Source: Leucaena leucocephala
Taxonomy: Eukaryota > Streptophyta > Magnoliopsida > Fabales > Fabaceae
Reading direction: 5' to 3'
Assembly: GCA_037074615.1 (NCBI GenBank)
Contig: CM073547.1
Location: 14,476,501 to 14,540,500, forward strand
Length of the DNA: 64,000 bases
Below the pieces are notes generated by a model. That model did not search any database, was not told where the DNA came from, and saw nothing but the letters and a program-made list of their open reading frames with translations. Made by a program: the position numbers and the translations under genes. This document shows, piece by piece, positions 11,200-22,329 of this stretch (its first letter is position 1; each line of letters opens with the position of its first letter).

Positions 11200-11811
11200 T
11201 GCGAACCCACTAGAGGAACCCACCGAACCCACAGCCAATCCGAATATACTCTACCCTGAGAAAGCTAAAAAAAGAGGTATAGTGATCTACTTAAACCCTT
11301 GAACATAGAAGAACAAGGACTCGAAGTGTTAGAAGATGCCACAAGGTTAATCAAGCCTTGATAAATCTGTTAGTTCTATGAAGAACCTTATAGAGAATGC
11401 ACTCTCAAGAAACAAAGTGCATACATGCAACTTTCAATCAACAATCCAATTTGATTCCAAAATGAGTCATGTGAAGAAATCATTTCAAATTTGACCTAAA
11501 AACCATTAAATTCAACCTAGAAACTCAAAATAGTAAATAAAATAATAGGGGCTTAATGCAAGTGAATTAGAATTCTAAAAGTCAAGTCTACCAACAAATA
11601 ACTAATTTTTGAATAAATATAATAATAAAAATACAATCAGTAATTGAAGCCAAAAAAATGATTATCTAGGACCAAATGAATGTTTCGATTTGCACTACTT
11701 AGTCCATGGCCTTTAAATTAATGTTTCTAAGCCCAAAATAGTTGCAGTAGATCTATTTTAAGCACAAATGAAATTAATGACATCTTCAACATTTTTAATA
11801 TAATTTGTTGC
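11200..11811 (-). mobile_element. Chromovirus 3' end and LTR-like segment
   Basis: On the minus strand this continues the chromovirus tail found at 17737-18025 once insertion C is ignored. The target duplication GTTGC marks the join. It then becomes non-coding and LTR-like. I place its outer end at TG 11200-11201 because the sequence there reads CA on the minus strand, but I found no partner LTR, so that end is uncertain. Confidence 0.5.
11807..11811. repeat. Left target-site duplication GTTGC
   Basis: GTTGC directly precedes the LTR start at 11812, and GTTGC at 17737-17741 directly follows the LTR end at 17736. The match is perfect, and the chromovirus sequence is continuous across it. Confidence 0.8.
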
Positions 11812-12453
11812 TGATAAACTCACATTTATAGTGATGTTTAGTGTATTTTAAGTGAGTTTTATAATTGTTTTTAATCCCCATTTACCAATATAATGAGCAA
11901 TTAATTAATAAAAATAAAGTGGAATAAGTAGAAATTAATTGAAGTGATTTTAGTGATTAATTGGATAAATAATCTATTTCTTCTCACTTTCTATTACAGG
12001 CCAACACTAATAGAATGGATTAAGGAAGAATGACAGCTGGACTAAAGGAGTTGGTGATATGTGATAGCACATTGCTAAATCTAGGAATTAAGGAGCATTC
12101 ACATGGGAATATGGCTGAGGAGAATAGATTGGACATGTGCTGGATCCAAGAGCTGCCAACAAAAGAAGTTGGGCTAACAGAATCACATGGAACATATGCT
12201 GCAACAGATTAGACATATGTTGGATCCAAATATGATAACAGGAGATCAACAGGAGATCAAGCATGTGCTGTAACAGAATAAAATTCCACATATCTGGCAT
12301 TGTTCACGTACACACCCTCATATAAACAAAATCACACATTTTAGCAGTAGCTCATGCACTCCACATATCATTCACACCATTTTAGCTGATAGTCACACCA
12401 TTCATATTTCTTCTATATAACACACACATCAGCATATTCAGAGGGGGTCACGC
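11812..12453 (+). mobile_element. Truncated Athila LTR, left part of C
   Basis: Starts TGATAAACTCACATTTATAG. The first 642 bp of an LTR resemble the 5' LTR of element I (60978-61801, opposite strand) more than its neighbour at 12454, sharing the GATTAATTGGATAAATAAT block. It stops at GTCACGC, where the next LTR start begins. Confidence 0.8.
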
Positions 12454-13857
12454 TGATAAACTCATATTTATAGTGATTTTTAGTATGTTTAAAGTGAGTT
12501 TATTATTGATTTTATCCTCATTTATTAAGTATATTGAGCAGTTATTAAATAAAATAATATTCAGAATAGTTGATAATTAATTGATATAAATTTAGTGCTT
12601 AAAGTTAACAAAAAATCTGTTTATTCTAATTTTCTATCATAGACTAATGCATTAAGGGAGAATAATAGCTGGACTAAAGGAGTCGATGACATGTGACAGC
12701 ACATGGGCTAGATCTAAGAATTATGGAACAGATTGCAAGTGGGAGATCATGCATATGTTGACAAATAGAGAAGTACTGTTACACACACAGTATCGTTCAT
12801 GCACTGTTCATGTACACATACCTCACTTGAATAGAATCACACATTCTAGAAGCAGCTCATGCACTCCACACATCATTCACACCATTTCAGCTGCCATTCA
12901 CATCCTTTCATATCTATATATACATCCACACTATTCCATATTAGGGGAGTCTCCTTCTGCCATATTCTAGCTCACACACATTCTGCATCATTCATCACTC
13001 TATATCCATCCCATTCCATTGACGCCATTTCCTTTCATTTCCATTTCCCTCTCCATTTTCTATTATACACTTTCCTATGTTCTAATCAACAGAACTAGAG
13101 GAAAGTTATGTAATTCATCTTTATCTTCTATTATTTTCACCATGACTACTGCTGTGTTTTCTGTTGTTACTGAAGTTCATATAGCAATGCAAGGCTAAGC
13201 TACTGTGCCTCTCTTGGAGATATTGCTGAACTTGAATCCTTGAGTTGAATAGGGAGTTCATTGTATTTTTAATTCAAAGTTAATTTTATCGAGTTGATGT
13301 AGTTAACTCTGTAATTAATGATGCAATTAGAGTAGTACAGGACAAAGAAGTAGGGAACCGAGTTGAATTTTTATTTCTGCATAATTATCCTTTGATTGAT
13401 TTGCATATTTGATCGAGTTAAATATAGTTGTGATTAATTGAAGTGATTCTGTTTAATTCATATTCTACTATCTCTGAGATGAATGATTCTTAATCTCTTT
13501 TAATGTTTGTGAGTTATAGCTTTGATTGAGATTTAGCGAGCAAGTTGTTAGCTAACATATTTTAATTCAACTGATATAATCATCATATTCTATGGATAAT
13601 GAAGGTAAGGTAATCTCCAAGGGAACACGCTTGTCATTCATTCATCTCATCATCATAAATACTAAAAACATAAACAATAGCATAGAATATACTTTCAGTA
13701 GTTAGATTGAAACTCATCAAATACCATCTCTTTAACTTGTTAAATTGTGGCTCATTAGATTAATTAGGAACTTCTACACCCATTTAGGCTCCTTGTGAAT
13801 TGACCTAGGTTAGCTTCCACTTATTATTGGTTAGTTTAGTTTTGTTTGATAATAAAA
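12454..13857 (+). mobile_element. 5' LTR of inner element C
   Basis: Starts TGATAAACTCATATTTATAG. A TATA-like CTATATATAC is at 12914-12923. The LTR lacks about its last 12 bp: TTTGATAATAAAAA runs straight into integrase coding sequence at about 13858. Primer site, gag, protease, RT and RNase H were lost in that one deletion. Confidence 0.88.
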
Positions 13858-14528
13858 ACGTGATCAAGGCTCTCATTTATGTAATCAAATTTTAGGAAGG
13901 TTATTTGCCAAGTTTGGGATCAAGCACAAGGTTTCCACCGCTTATCATCTCCAAACAAATAGTCAAGCTAAAAATTCCAATAAAGCTATCAAGAGGATCC
14001 TAGAGAGGATAGTAAGACCTTCAAGGAAGGATTGGAGTACAAGGTTAAATGAAGCTTTATGGGCATATAGAATAGTTCATAAAACCCCATTGGATATGTC
14101 CCCATAGAATGTTCTATGGTAAATCATGCCATCTACCAGTAGAAGTTGAGCACCAAGCATTATAGGCAGTCAAGGCATGCAACATGGATTTTGACACTGC
14201 TGGAGAAAAAAGATTATTATAGATCAAGAGTTAGAAGAAATAAGGCTAGGTGCTTATGAGAATTCCAGGATATACAAGGAAAAAGCCAAGTTTCTTCAAG
14301 ATAAACAGATTCTGCATAAGGAATTTTAAGTTGGAGATAAGGTTTTGAGATTCAAAGCTAGATATGCTTTAAAACATGGAAAACTTATTGCAAGATGGGA
14401 TGGTCCATATGTTGTGACCATGGTGCATGACTAAAACAATTCAATTACTGGATGAGATAGATGGTACATCATTTCAGGTCAATGGCCACCTATTTAAGCT
14501 ATACAAAGAGAACTTCAAGCCCCCATGA
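13858..14528 (+). pseudogene. Athila integrase C-terminal half, element C
   Basis: Coding starts abruptly in the second catalytic Asp block (SDQGSHLCNQILGRLFAKFG). It continues through KHKVSTAYHLQTN, KAIKRILERIVRPSRKDW and LNEALWAYRIVHKTPLDMSP, where a stop and a frameshift follow. The end of pol, VNGHLFKLYKENFKPP, stops with TGA at 14526-14528. The position of the third catalytic residue reads QAKNSN where H has QVEKSN, so the Glu is Lys. The zinc-binding N-terminal domain and first Asp are deleted. The piece cannot be active. Confidence 0.9.
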
Positions 14529-16415
14529 TACTCAGGTTGTCTCCTTCCTTGTTTCCCCACTTACAATAGTCTATTTTACACTGTTTTACTATATACTTAA
14601 GCTGATATTTGTTAATTAAGTGTGGGGGAGGAGACCAAGCCAGTAGGGGTAGGTAAAACTTAATAAGTTCATCTTGGATTCTGGTTTTGCTTTGTCTTTA
14701 TCACTTTAGCCTTGCATGTGCTTCATTACTTCTTCATATTAAGGATAATGTAGAATTAAGTGTGGGGAGTATAAACTTCAGTGTGAGAAATTTGTACATA
14801 AACATCAGATAATTGCTGTGATTCTGTATTCTAGTCGTGACCTTGAGATGTTACTGTAGCGAATAATATGTGCAAAAATGTCAAGTTTCTTCTCTGTGAA
14901 AATTAGTCGTGACCAATTGACATGTTTGTCATGACTAATAATTCTTACCTTCTGATGATTACCTATCTATGATATTTTAGTCATATTCTGTGCTTATCAT
15001 CGTCGCGACTGTAACTCTATGAATTTTGGTTATGACTAGATGGACACTTGGTCACGACCTGAGCTCGTGTATTTGTCAGGATTACTCTCTATGATCTTAA
15101 GTCATGACTAGTGTAAATGTTAGTCGGGACTAATATTCCCTATTTTCTGAAACTTTCTTCTCTATGTAAATCACTCGCGACCTGAAGACCCTTTTGTCGC
15201 GACTAGATTTGAACCTCTGCTGAAAAATTCTCTTGTTTCATCTTATTGTTGCTTGGTCTGATTGAACTTACTGTCATAGATTTAAAATTGAATTTTGAAC
15301 ACATATTTTTTAACATTGGCAAGCTTGATGAAGTATGAGCTGCTTGTTTCATTGATTTACTATTGGAAATTTTGCAGCATGAATGATTGATCTCATGTAT
15401 TTTGTTTAAAATTCATACAATCTTGTCATAGTGAGTGGATTAGGGTGAGTAAGCCAGATGGAAGGAATTTAAACCTCCAATAGATACTCATTTACATTGT
15501 GTGACACTATCTAGTTTGGCAACTTTGCAGAACTTGTCTCAATTATTGATTCAAAACCATATGAGCTTCTTGGAAATGTGATTATGATAAGGGCATTTCT
15601 TTCAAAACCCTTCTGCCCAAACAGTAGCCATATAAAAATAATCCTTTGCTTAACTCCTTTGAGACCTTCACTTTCTTTTAAAATTCTATCCTTGATTAAT
15701 GAATGTTGTACAAGGTACTTGCTGCTGCCTTAAAATTGTGAAGTAACTAATAAATTGCACCACTTGTTGGATATCTGAATTTTAATATATGTGCTATCTG
15801 GTTCAATAGTGAAAAAAAGAGAGAAAAGCAAAAAAGAAAAAAGTATATAAAAGAAAGAAAGAAAGAAGAGATAGACCAGATGAAAAGATGTGATATTCAA
15901 CTTACATGAAAGAAAATTATTTGGTGACTTGTGATTCTTTGCAGTTACACAATTGAAACTATGATCAAATGTTGAATTAGCTTGAAGAAGTAAGATCATG
16001 TGCAGTATTTCATTAATCATTGACATTTATTTCTATTTCATTACTTAGCCTCTCCAACATTACAACCTAATAAAGACCCTTTAATTCACAACCTTTGTGG
16101 CATGCAGTGGTTGAGATAAAGGAAGGTTACAAGCCTATGAGAAGCCTAAGCTAGATGGTTGAGTGAAATTACCTTGATAAGAGAATGAATGAAACACTAC
16201 ACCTTGTGAGAAAATCTCAACCTAGTTGCTTACTATGATTTCATTGCATGAGTTAGATTCTTTGATTGATATGAGATTAGTTTAGATTGTTGCTAATTGA
16301 AGGGAAAAGGTTGATGACTACAAGTGCTTATGCTAAATCTATTTTGCCAAATATGCTGAACATGTGTGTTTGAATATCAATTTTGATATATAATTTTGCT
16401 CGGAGTGCAAAAGCT
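14529..16415 (+). other. Env-less 3' UTR of element C, complete
   Basis: This 1.9 kb between the pol stop and the polypurine tract has no ORF on the sense strand. It is the most complete 3' UTR in the window. It has purine tracts AAGTGTGGGGGAGGAGACC (about 14619-14637) and AAGTGTGGGGAGT (about 14758), a palindrome array (14830-15220), and an A/G-rich block at 15805-15870. The antisense frame 15730-16026 is not a gene. Confidence 0.8.
14830..15220 (+). repeat. CpG palindrome array in 3' UTR of C
   Basis: About a dozen copies of a degenerate palindrome with consensus TAGTCGCGACTA occur every 25-45 bp. Examples are AGTCGTGACC, GTCATGACTA, GTCGCGACTG, GGTCACGACC, AGTCATGACT and GTCGCGACTA. The spacers often contain TTCTCTGTGAA or CTCTATGA. 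Spacing is irregular, so it is not a simple tandem satellite. Confidence 0.8.
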
Positions 16416-16429
16416 AAGTGTGGGGAAGT
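16416..16429 (+). promoter_or_regulatory. Polypurine tract of element C
   Basis: AAGTGTGGGGAAGT lies immediately 5' of the 3' LTR start and matches the tract of elements A and B. Confidence 0.8.
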
Positions 16430-17736
16430 TGATAAACTCATATTTGTAGTAATTTTTAGTATGTTTAAAGTGAGTTTATTATTGATTTTATCCCTATTTA
16501 TCAAGTATATTGAGCAGTTATTAAATAAAATAATATTCAGAGCAGTTGAGAATTAATTGATATAAATTTAGTGTTTAAAGTGAACAAATAATCTGTTTCT
16601 TCTAATTTTCTATCACAGACTAATGCATTAAGGGAGAATGACAGCTGGACTAAATGAGTTGCTGACATGTTGCACATGGGTTAGATCCAATAATTGTGGA
16701 ACAAATTGCAAGTGGGAGATCATGCATGTGTTGGCAAATAGAGAAGCACTGTTCACGTGCACACACCTCACCTGAACATAATCACACATTTCAGCAGTAG
16801 CTCATGCACTCTACACATCATTCACACCATTTTAGCTATCTTTCACATCCTTCCATACCTATATATACAGACCATTCTAGATCATATCACATACGCCTGG
16901 AGCTAAACACACATACCCATTCTGCATTAATCATTATTGTACTAGCTCCATTCTCACTTTCCATTCCATTGAACTGACATACACACACTCATTTCATTCC
17001 TGCTCCATTTCCATCTCCATTTTCTCTTCTGCAACTTTCCTCTTTTCTGGTCAATAGAACCAGAGGAAAGTTCCGTAGTTCATCTTCATCTTCTTCTATC
17101 ATTTTCACCATGACTGCTGTTATGTTTTCTATTGCTGCTAAAGTTCATATGGCAATGCAAGGCTAAGGTGCTGTGCTCTCTTGGAGATGATACTGAACTA
17201 AAATCCTTGAGTTGAACAGGGAGTTCATTGTGTCTTATTTCTGCATAAATCACCTTTGATTAATTCTCTTCTTTGATTGAGTTGAACATAGTTGTGATTA
17301 ATTGAAGTGATTATATTTAATTCATATTCTACTATCTCTGAGTTAAATGATTCATAATTTCTTTTAATGTCTGTGAGTTGTAGTTTTGATTGAGATTTAG
17401 CTAGGGAGTTGTTAGCTAACATATTATAATCTAGCTGATTAACTTCTCATATTCTATGGATAATGAAGATAAGGTAATCTCTAAGGGAACACACTTGTCA
17501 TTCATTCATCCTATCATCATAAACACTTAAAAGCATAAACAATAGCATAGGATTTGGTTTCAATAATTAGATTAAAACTCATCAAACACCATCTCTTTAA
17601 CTTGTTAATTTGTGACTCATTAGATTAATTAGGCATCTTAACATCCATCTAGGTTCTTTGTGAATTGACCTAGGTTAACCTCCATTTTACTATTAGTTAG
17701 CTTAGTTTTGTTTGATAATTAAAATGACAGTTATCA
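16430..17736 (+). mobile_element. 3' LTR of element C, with internal deletion
   Basis: Starts TGATAAACTCATATTTGTAG and ends AAAATGACAGTTATCA, 1307 bp. A TATA-like CTATATATAC is at 16859-16868. Compared with the 5' LTR at 12454 it lacks about 110 bp near 17236, where GAGTTCATTGTGTCT jumps to TATTTCTGCATAAATC. The right part could derive from another LTR, which would explain the matching GTTGC outside. Confidence 0.9.
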
Positions 17737-18025
17737 GTTGCTCCAATTGTCATTAGCTTTGTCAATGACTCTTGTACTAACCCATTCAATACTTCCTTAA
17801 TTCTTTTAACTCTCGCTCTTGTGATTAGTCCAGTTGGAATATGCAAAGGATCCTTGGAAGTTGAAAAGTCATCTTGCTGTATCACATCATTCCCTCTCTC
17901 CTCAAAAGGATTCATCCTTGGATCATCACCTTTCTTGTATTTGATGACATATGGAAATGTCTCAATAAATTCTAGCTACCTTGCATGTCTTTTGTTTAGT
18001 TTACCTTGACCCTTTATGTGCTTCA
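17737..18025 (-). pseudogene. Chromovirus RNase H end fused to pol tail
   Basis: On the minus strand LNKRHARWLEFIETFPYVIK, the end of the chromovirus RNase H region, runs into DDPRMNPFEERGNDVIQ, then LITRARVKRIKEVLNGLVQE, which is the C-terminal tail of Reina-like pol. The whole integrase is missing between them, so the copy had an internal deletion before element C inserted. The tail continues at 11811 and lower across the GTTGC duplication. Confidence 0.75.
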
Positions 18026-18880
18026 AAGAGCTACTAGCTAGATGTTCATACCACCAAATTATAGTGAGCATTTGGTGCATTATTTTCATTCAGTATTGCA
18101 TGCTGCGGGTTCTATTGATGATTTGGCACCTGATAAAGCATGGAACTTGATTGAGAAGATAGCAAATAAGAATCAACAGTATAGGGGCTATGATGCTACA
18201 CAAGTCTATAAGGTTTTTGTAAGGTATTCTCAATATCATAATAGCTTATCTTCTCAAGTTGCTGCTATGACTACTCAGATCAATAATTTAGCTGTTCCAT
18301 TAAGCAATTCACGTGTTCAAAGTCCATACCCTTAAGCTCTAATTTTTCCTAGTTGTCATCTTTTATATTCTCCCATACACACTAGTGTTAATTGTCCTAC
18401 ACACTATGAAGATGTATCAGCCATCTATCAAGGTAAACAAAATTAGTTTCCATAAAAGAATCCATACTCCAACACATATAATGAAGGATGGAGAGATAAT
18501 CTCAATTTTAGATGGTTATGTATCATAGCTAGCCAATTCAATAAGTGATGTTTAGGCAAGGATCAGTGGAAATCTACCTTTAAATATAGTTTTTTACCCC
18601 AAATTTGTAAATGTTATAAGCTTGAACAAATTTGGAACTGAAGAGTTGGTTGAAGAAAAACCTTCATGCCAAAATTAGGAAGCAGCAAAGAGAAGGGTAT
18701 GTTGCTCCAGAAGAATAAGCAAATTTGATTGAAGGATGCTATACAGCCATATATTATGCAGGAGTTCTTGTAGTACAAGTTAGAAATCAGTCAAAAACCA
18801 AAATAAGGAGCATGAAGATGCATAACAAAAGGATAGAGAGGTAAGTATGAAATACCTACCCTTTTCTAATGCATATATGA
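18026..18880 (+). pseudogene. Athila gag C-terminal remnant, element E
   Basis: Coding begins at the RELLARCSYHQI block and the frame 18042-18335 includes GSIDDLAPDKAWNLIEKIAN, QYRGYDATQVYKVFVR and AAMTTQINNLAV. The knuckle region (about 18350-18395) reads C-H-L-L-Y-S-P-I-H-T-S-V-N-C: first Cys, His and last Cys are kept and the second Cys is Leu. A deletion near 18512 joins the repeat after NEGWRDNLNF directly to a later part of gag. The rest is broken by stops. Confidence 0.85.
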
Positions 18881-18889
18881 GTCCAAGGA

Positions 18890-19545
18890 AGGTTTAAAAA
18901 GATAAACAGGAATAAAATATTCTTAATCTGTTAGGTAAATTGGAGGTTAATGTGACACTTGTAGATTTGATTAGAAGTATACCTAAGATGGGAAATTTAT
19001 GAAAAACTTTGCACTAATAAAAGAATCTACAAACCAAATGAAAGGGTTCAAGTAGGATCTAGTGTCAGCTTTACTTAAGCTATAGCTTCCTATTAAATGT
19101 AATGACCAGGTTCCTTTACAATCACAATCACAATAGGCAAGTTTTAGTATACTAGTGCTATGTTAGATCTTGGTGCAGCTATCAATGTAATGCTAACCTT
19201 CATTTATACATTATTAGGTATAGGTATAGGCTCACTTAAAGAAACCTCCATGATAGTTCAACTTGATGATTGGACTAATAGGAAATATGAGGGACTACTA
19301 GAGGACATATTAGTGAAGGTCAAAGACTTGATTATACCTACAGATTTTTATGTATTGGATATGTCACATGAATCAACCTCAGAGGGTCCTATTATTTTGG
19401 GGAGGCTATTCCTTAAAATGGTTGACACTATCATAAGCATGAAAAATGGGAGCATCATAATAGAAGTAAGTGATTATGCCATAACTTTTAATGTCTATGA
19501 GGTAATGAGACATCCATTAAAGATTACTCACTGTTAGGGTTAAGT
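18890..19545 (+). pseudogene. Athila aspartic protease, element E
   Basis: The frame 19160-19537 is the longest unbroken protease stretch in the window, 125 codons. It contains MLDLGAAINVM with the catalytic Asp-Leu-Gly, VQLDDWTNRKYEGLLEDILV, PTDFYVLDMSHEST, IILGRLFLKM and ITFNVYEVMRHP. The upstream context (KFMKNFALIK, about 18990) is frameshifted. A deletion after MRHPL removes a codon position and stops the frame at 19535. Confidence 0.88.
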
Positions 19546-19935
19546 GCAATTGATGCATACAAGGAAGATGCTAAATAGGAACATGAATTATTGCTACAAA
19601 ATTATGATAAGGCTGAAAGTGATATTCTTGAATCTAAAATGTCATTCTGTTACTAATCTTTTGAATGAAGTCTTTGGAAAGAACCAACATGATAAATGTG
19701 CAGGTAAAGATATAGTTGTTGAGAATTTCACTACAGGGATAGAACTGGATAATGCAGTAGGTACATCATCAAGACCATTTCCACTATATTTTGGATATGC
19801 ATATATTCTGCTAGCTGTGGATTATCTTTCAAGATAGGTGAAGGCTATACCAATAAGGAATGATGAAGAAGATGGTACAATATTTTAGGTTAATGGCAAC
19901 TTCTTCAAGCCGTACAAAGAATTTTAAACCCCCCA
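19546..19935 (+). pseudogene. Pre-RT and integrase scar, element E
   Basis: The frame 19544-19837 passes from the pre-RT spacer (SVTNLLNEVFGKNQHDK) directly to integrase YAYILLAVDYLSR, the block just after the first catalytic Asp. It then jumps to the last residues of pol, V-N-G-N-F-F-K-P-Y-K-E. Two deletions removed the RT, RNase H and most of integrase. Confidence 0.8.
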
Positions 19936-20930
19936 TAATATTCAGGTTGTCTCCTTCCTTATTTCCTTACTTATAATAGTCTACTTTAATTAGTTTACTT
20001 ATATTCTTGAGCTGCTATTTGTTGATTAAGTGTTGGAGTGGAGACCAAGTCAGTAGGGTAGATAAACACTTCCATGTATTCATCTTCAATTCTGGTTTAG
20101 TTTTGTTCTCATTACTTGTGCCTTTGCATGTGTTTTGGTACTTCTTCACATTGAGGACAATAAGAAATTAAGTGTGGGAGAGTATGAACTTTGGTGTGTG
20201 AAATTGGTAAATAAAATTAGATATTTACTATGATTCTATATTCTGATCACGACCTTGTGTTGTTATTGTTGTGACTAATGTATGCAAATATGTCAAGTTT
20301 CTTCTTTGTGAAAATTAGTCGTGACCAATGCCTATTTTTGCCGTGACTAAGAGTTCATATTTTTTGGAGTGTACCTATATGTGTTGTGTAGTCATGATCT
20401 GTGCTTATCTTTATCGTGACTGTAACTTTGTGAATTTTGGTCGCGAATAGATTGAGAATTGGGTTGCAACCAGATCATGTGTTTAACAAGTTTACTCTCT
20501 GCAATGAGTCTCAATCAGTGTCCATTTTTGTTGCAACCCATTTTCCTTATTTTCTGAAAATCTCTTCTCTGTGTAAAACAGTCATGATCTAATGACCTTT
20601 TTGTCGCAACTAGACTTCATCCTCTGCTAAATTTTTTTTTCTGTCTCATTATAATGGTTGCTTGGTTTATTGAAATTTAATGTCATGGAATCAAATTAAT
20701 TTTTGAACATATACTTTTGAACATTAGCAAACTTGAGGAAGTATTAGTTGCTTGTTTTATTATTTACTACTGGAAATTGTGCTTCATAAATGATTGATCT
20801 CATGTATTTAGTTTAATATTCATGCAATCTTGTCATGGTGAGTTAATTAGGGTGAGTAAGCTAGATGGAAGGATTTTGAGCCTCTAACATATACTCATTT
20901 ATATTTTGTGCACATCTCTGCAGAAAAATT
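19936..20930 (+). other. 3' UTR of element E with palindrome copies
   Basis: Collinear with the first kilobase of the C 3' UTR. Palindrome copies occur at about 20240-20620, many decayed (ATCACGACC, GTCGTGACC, GTCATGATC, GTCGCAACT). It ends near 20930, where a deletion joins it to the inside of the LTR. The polypurine tract is lost. Confidence 0.75.
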
Positions 20931-22325
20931 TTCAATTAATTAATAGTACTTAAATTAGAATAGTTGGTAATTAATTAATATAATTTTGGTCATATTGGAA
21001 TATTATCTTATTAGACAAATAATTGGTATCTTTTAAATTCCAATTTTAAGAAAATGCTCATTAATTATCTATACAACTTGCTATTGTGAGAATGAAACAA
21101 GTTGACAACTGGACACATGGATATTTAAGCATGTGCTAGAGAAAAGAAGTAAACAGATTAAGCATGTTCTAGAATTAAGAAACTGAAATAAAAGCAAGTA
21201 TGGATTACACATGTGTTGCAACAGAAATCACATGGAACGAAAAGCTAATAGATTCATGCACTTGCTGTCATGTAGATGACACACCTGTATAACACATTCA
21301 TTCTAGCTAATGTTCACTCCTTACACACTCATTCCACATTTCTATATATCACACACTTATACAGGAATCTGACATCCATCCTATATTCCATACACTTCAC
21401 ACAACTTCCATCAGTCTCACTCCATCTCTCTCAATCTCTCTCACAAGCATTCTAGACCCATACTCCATTTCTCTCCTGATGCCATTCATCTCTCTTTCAT
21501 ATGCATTTATGCTCTATTTTAGGCAAGAAAAGTAGAGGAATATTCCACTTCCATCTTCATCTTCTCTTTCTGCACTACTACTCCTGTTGCTAGTTTTACT
21601 GTGCTATTGAAGTGTTGACAGCAATGGAAGTCTAGAGTTGTTGTGCCCTCTTGGAGATGATGCTAAACCAAAATCCTTGATTCAAAAAAGAGTTCACTAT
21701 GTCTTTAATTAAGATTTGATTATATCAAGTTAATGTAGTTAATTCTAGAATGATTGATTCAATTAGAGTTAATAGATAACTAATGAGGAGGAAACCAAGT
21801 TGGATTTCCTATTTCTACATAATTGATTCTCATCCTTAGACCAAGTTGGATATGGCTATAGTTAATTAGAGTAATTCTATCATAGAGTACAGTTGTATCT
21901 GTTTAATTCATCTTCTTCTATCTTTTTAGTTGAATAATTCTTATTTCTCTATTCAATACCTGCGTTATAGTTTCGATTGAGATTTTAAGCTGGCGAGTTA
22001 TAAGTTAACATATTCTAATTCAACTAAATAACTCTAAATATGTTGTGGATAATGAAGGTAAGATATCTCCAAGGGAACGCACTTGTCATTGATTCATTTT
22101 ATAATCATAAATACCTAAATTCATAAACAATAAACTAGGATTTACATTCAGAAGTTAGTCAATATATCATCTCACAATTCATCTGATTAATTTGTTAATT
22201 TGTGGCTCATTAGATTAATTAGGTAATTTAGCATCTATTTAGGCTCATTGTGAATTGGCCTAGGTTAGCTTCACTCTACTATTAGTTAGCTTAATTTTAT
22301 TTGATAATTAAAATAAAAATAATCA
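20931..22325 (+). mobile_element. 3' LTR of element E, 5'-truncated
   Basis: LTR similarity begins at AATTAATTAATAGTACTTAA, inside the LTR, so about the first 100 bp are missing. A TATA-like CTATATAT lies at 21342-21349. The end reads AAAATAAAAATAATCA, a decayed TTATCA. Chromovirus sequence follows. Confidence 0.85.
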
Positions 22326-22329
22326 TTAA

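Larger units (their letters stand above)
11812..17736 (+). mobile_element. Compound Athila insertion C in a chromovirus
   Basis: The unit holds an incomplete LTR (11812-12453), a nearly complete LTR of another subtype (12454-13857), an integrase fragment, a 3' UTR and a 3' LTR (16430-17736). It has GTTGC on both outer sides. The LTRs at 12454 and 16430 share private features such as TTTTTAGTATGTTTAAAG and ATGCATTAAGGGAGAAT, so they form a pair. The 11812 LTR is a different subtype. The likely history is insertion of one element into an LTR of another, then recombination between the shared LTR ends. Confidence 0.75.
18026..22325 (+). mobile_element. Athila-like element E, deleted derivative
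   Basis: Plus-strand order is partial gag, protease, a short pol scar, 3' UTR and a 3' LTR lacking its first 100 bp or so. The 5' half (LTR, primer site, gag N-terminus) is absent. RT, RNase H and nearly all of integrase are deleted. The LTR belongs to the same subtype as that of element A. Confidence 0.85.

Noticed and set aside
11069..11302. Overlapping plus and minus frames as small genes (also 10969-11238 minus)
   Set aside because: They are shadows of the broken chromovirus integrase and the adjacent LTR-like text.
12449..12453. CACGC as target duplication of the LTR at 12454
   Set aside because: The right flank at 17737 is GTTGC, which matches the flank of 11812 instead.
14529..16415. 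Possible env gene between pol and LTR
   Set aside because: No sense-strand ORF of useful length in C, E, H or I; the region is UTR with repeats.
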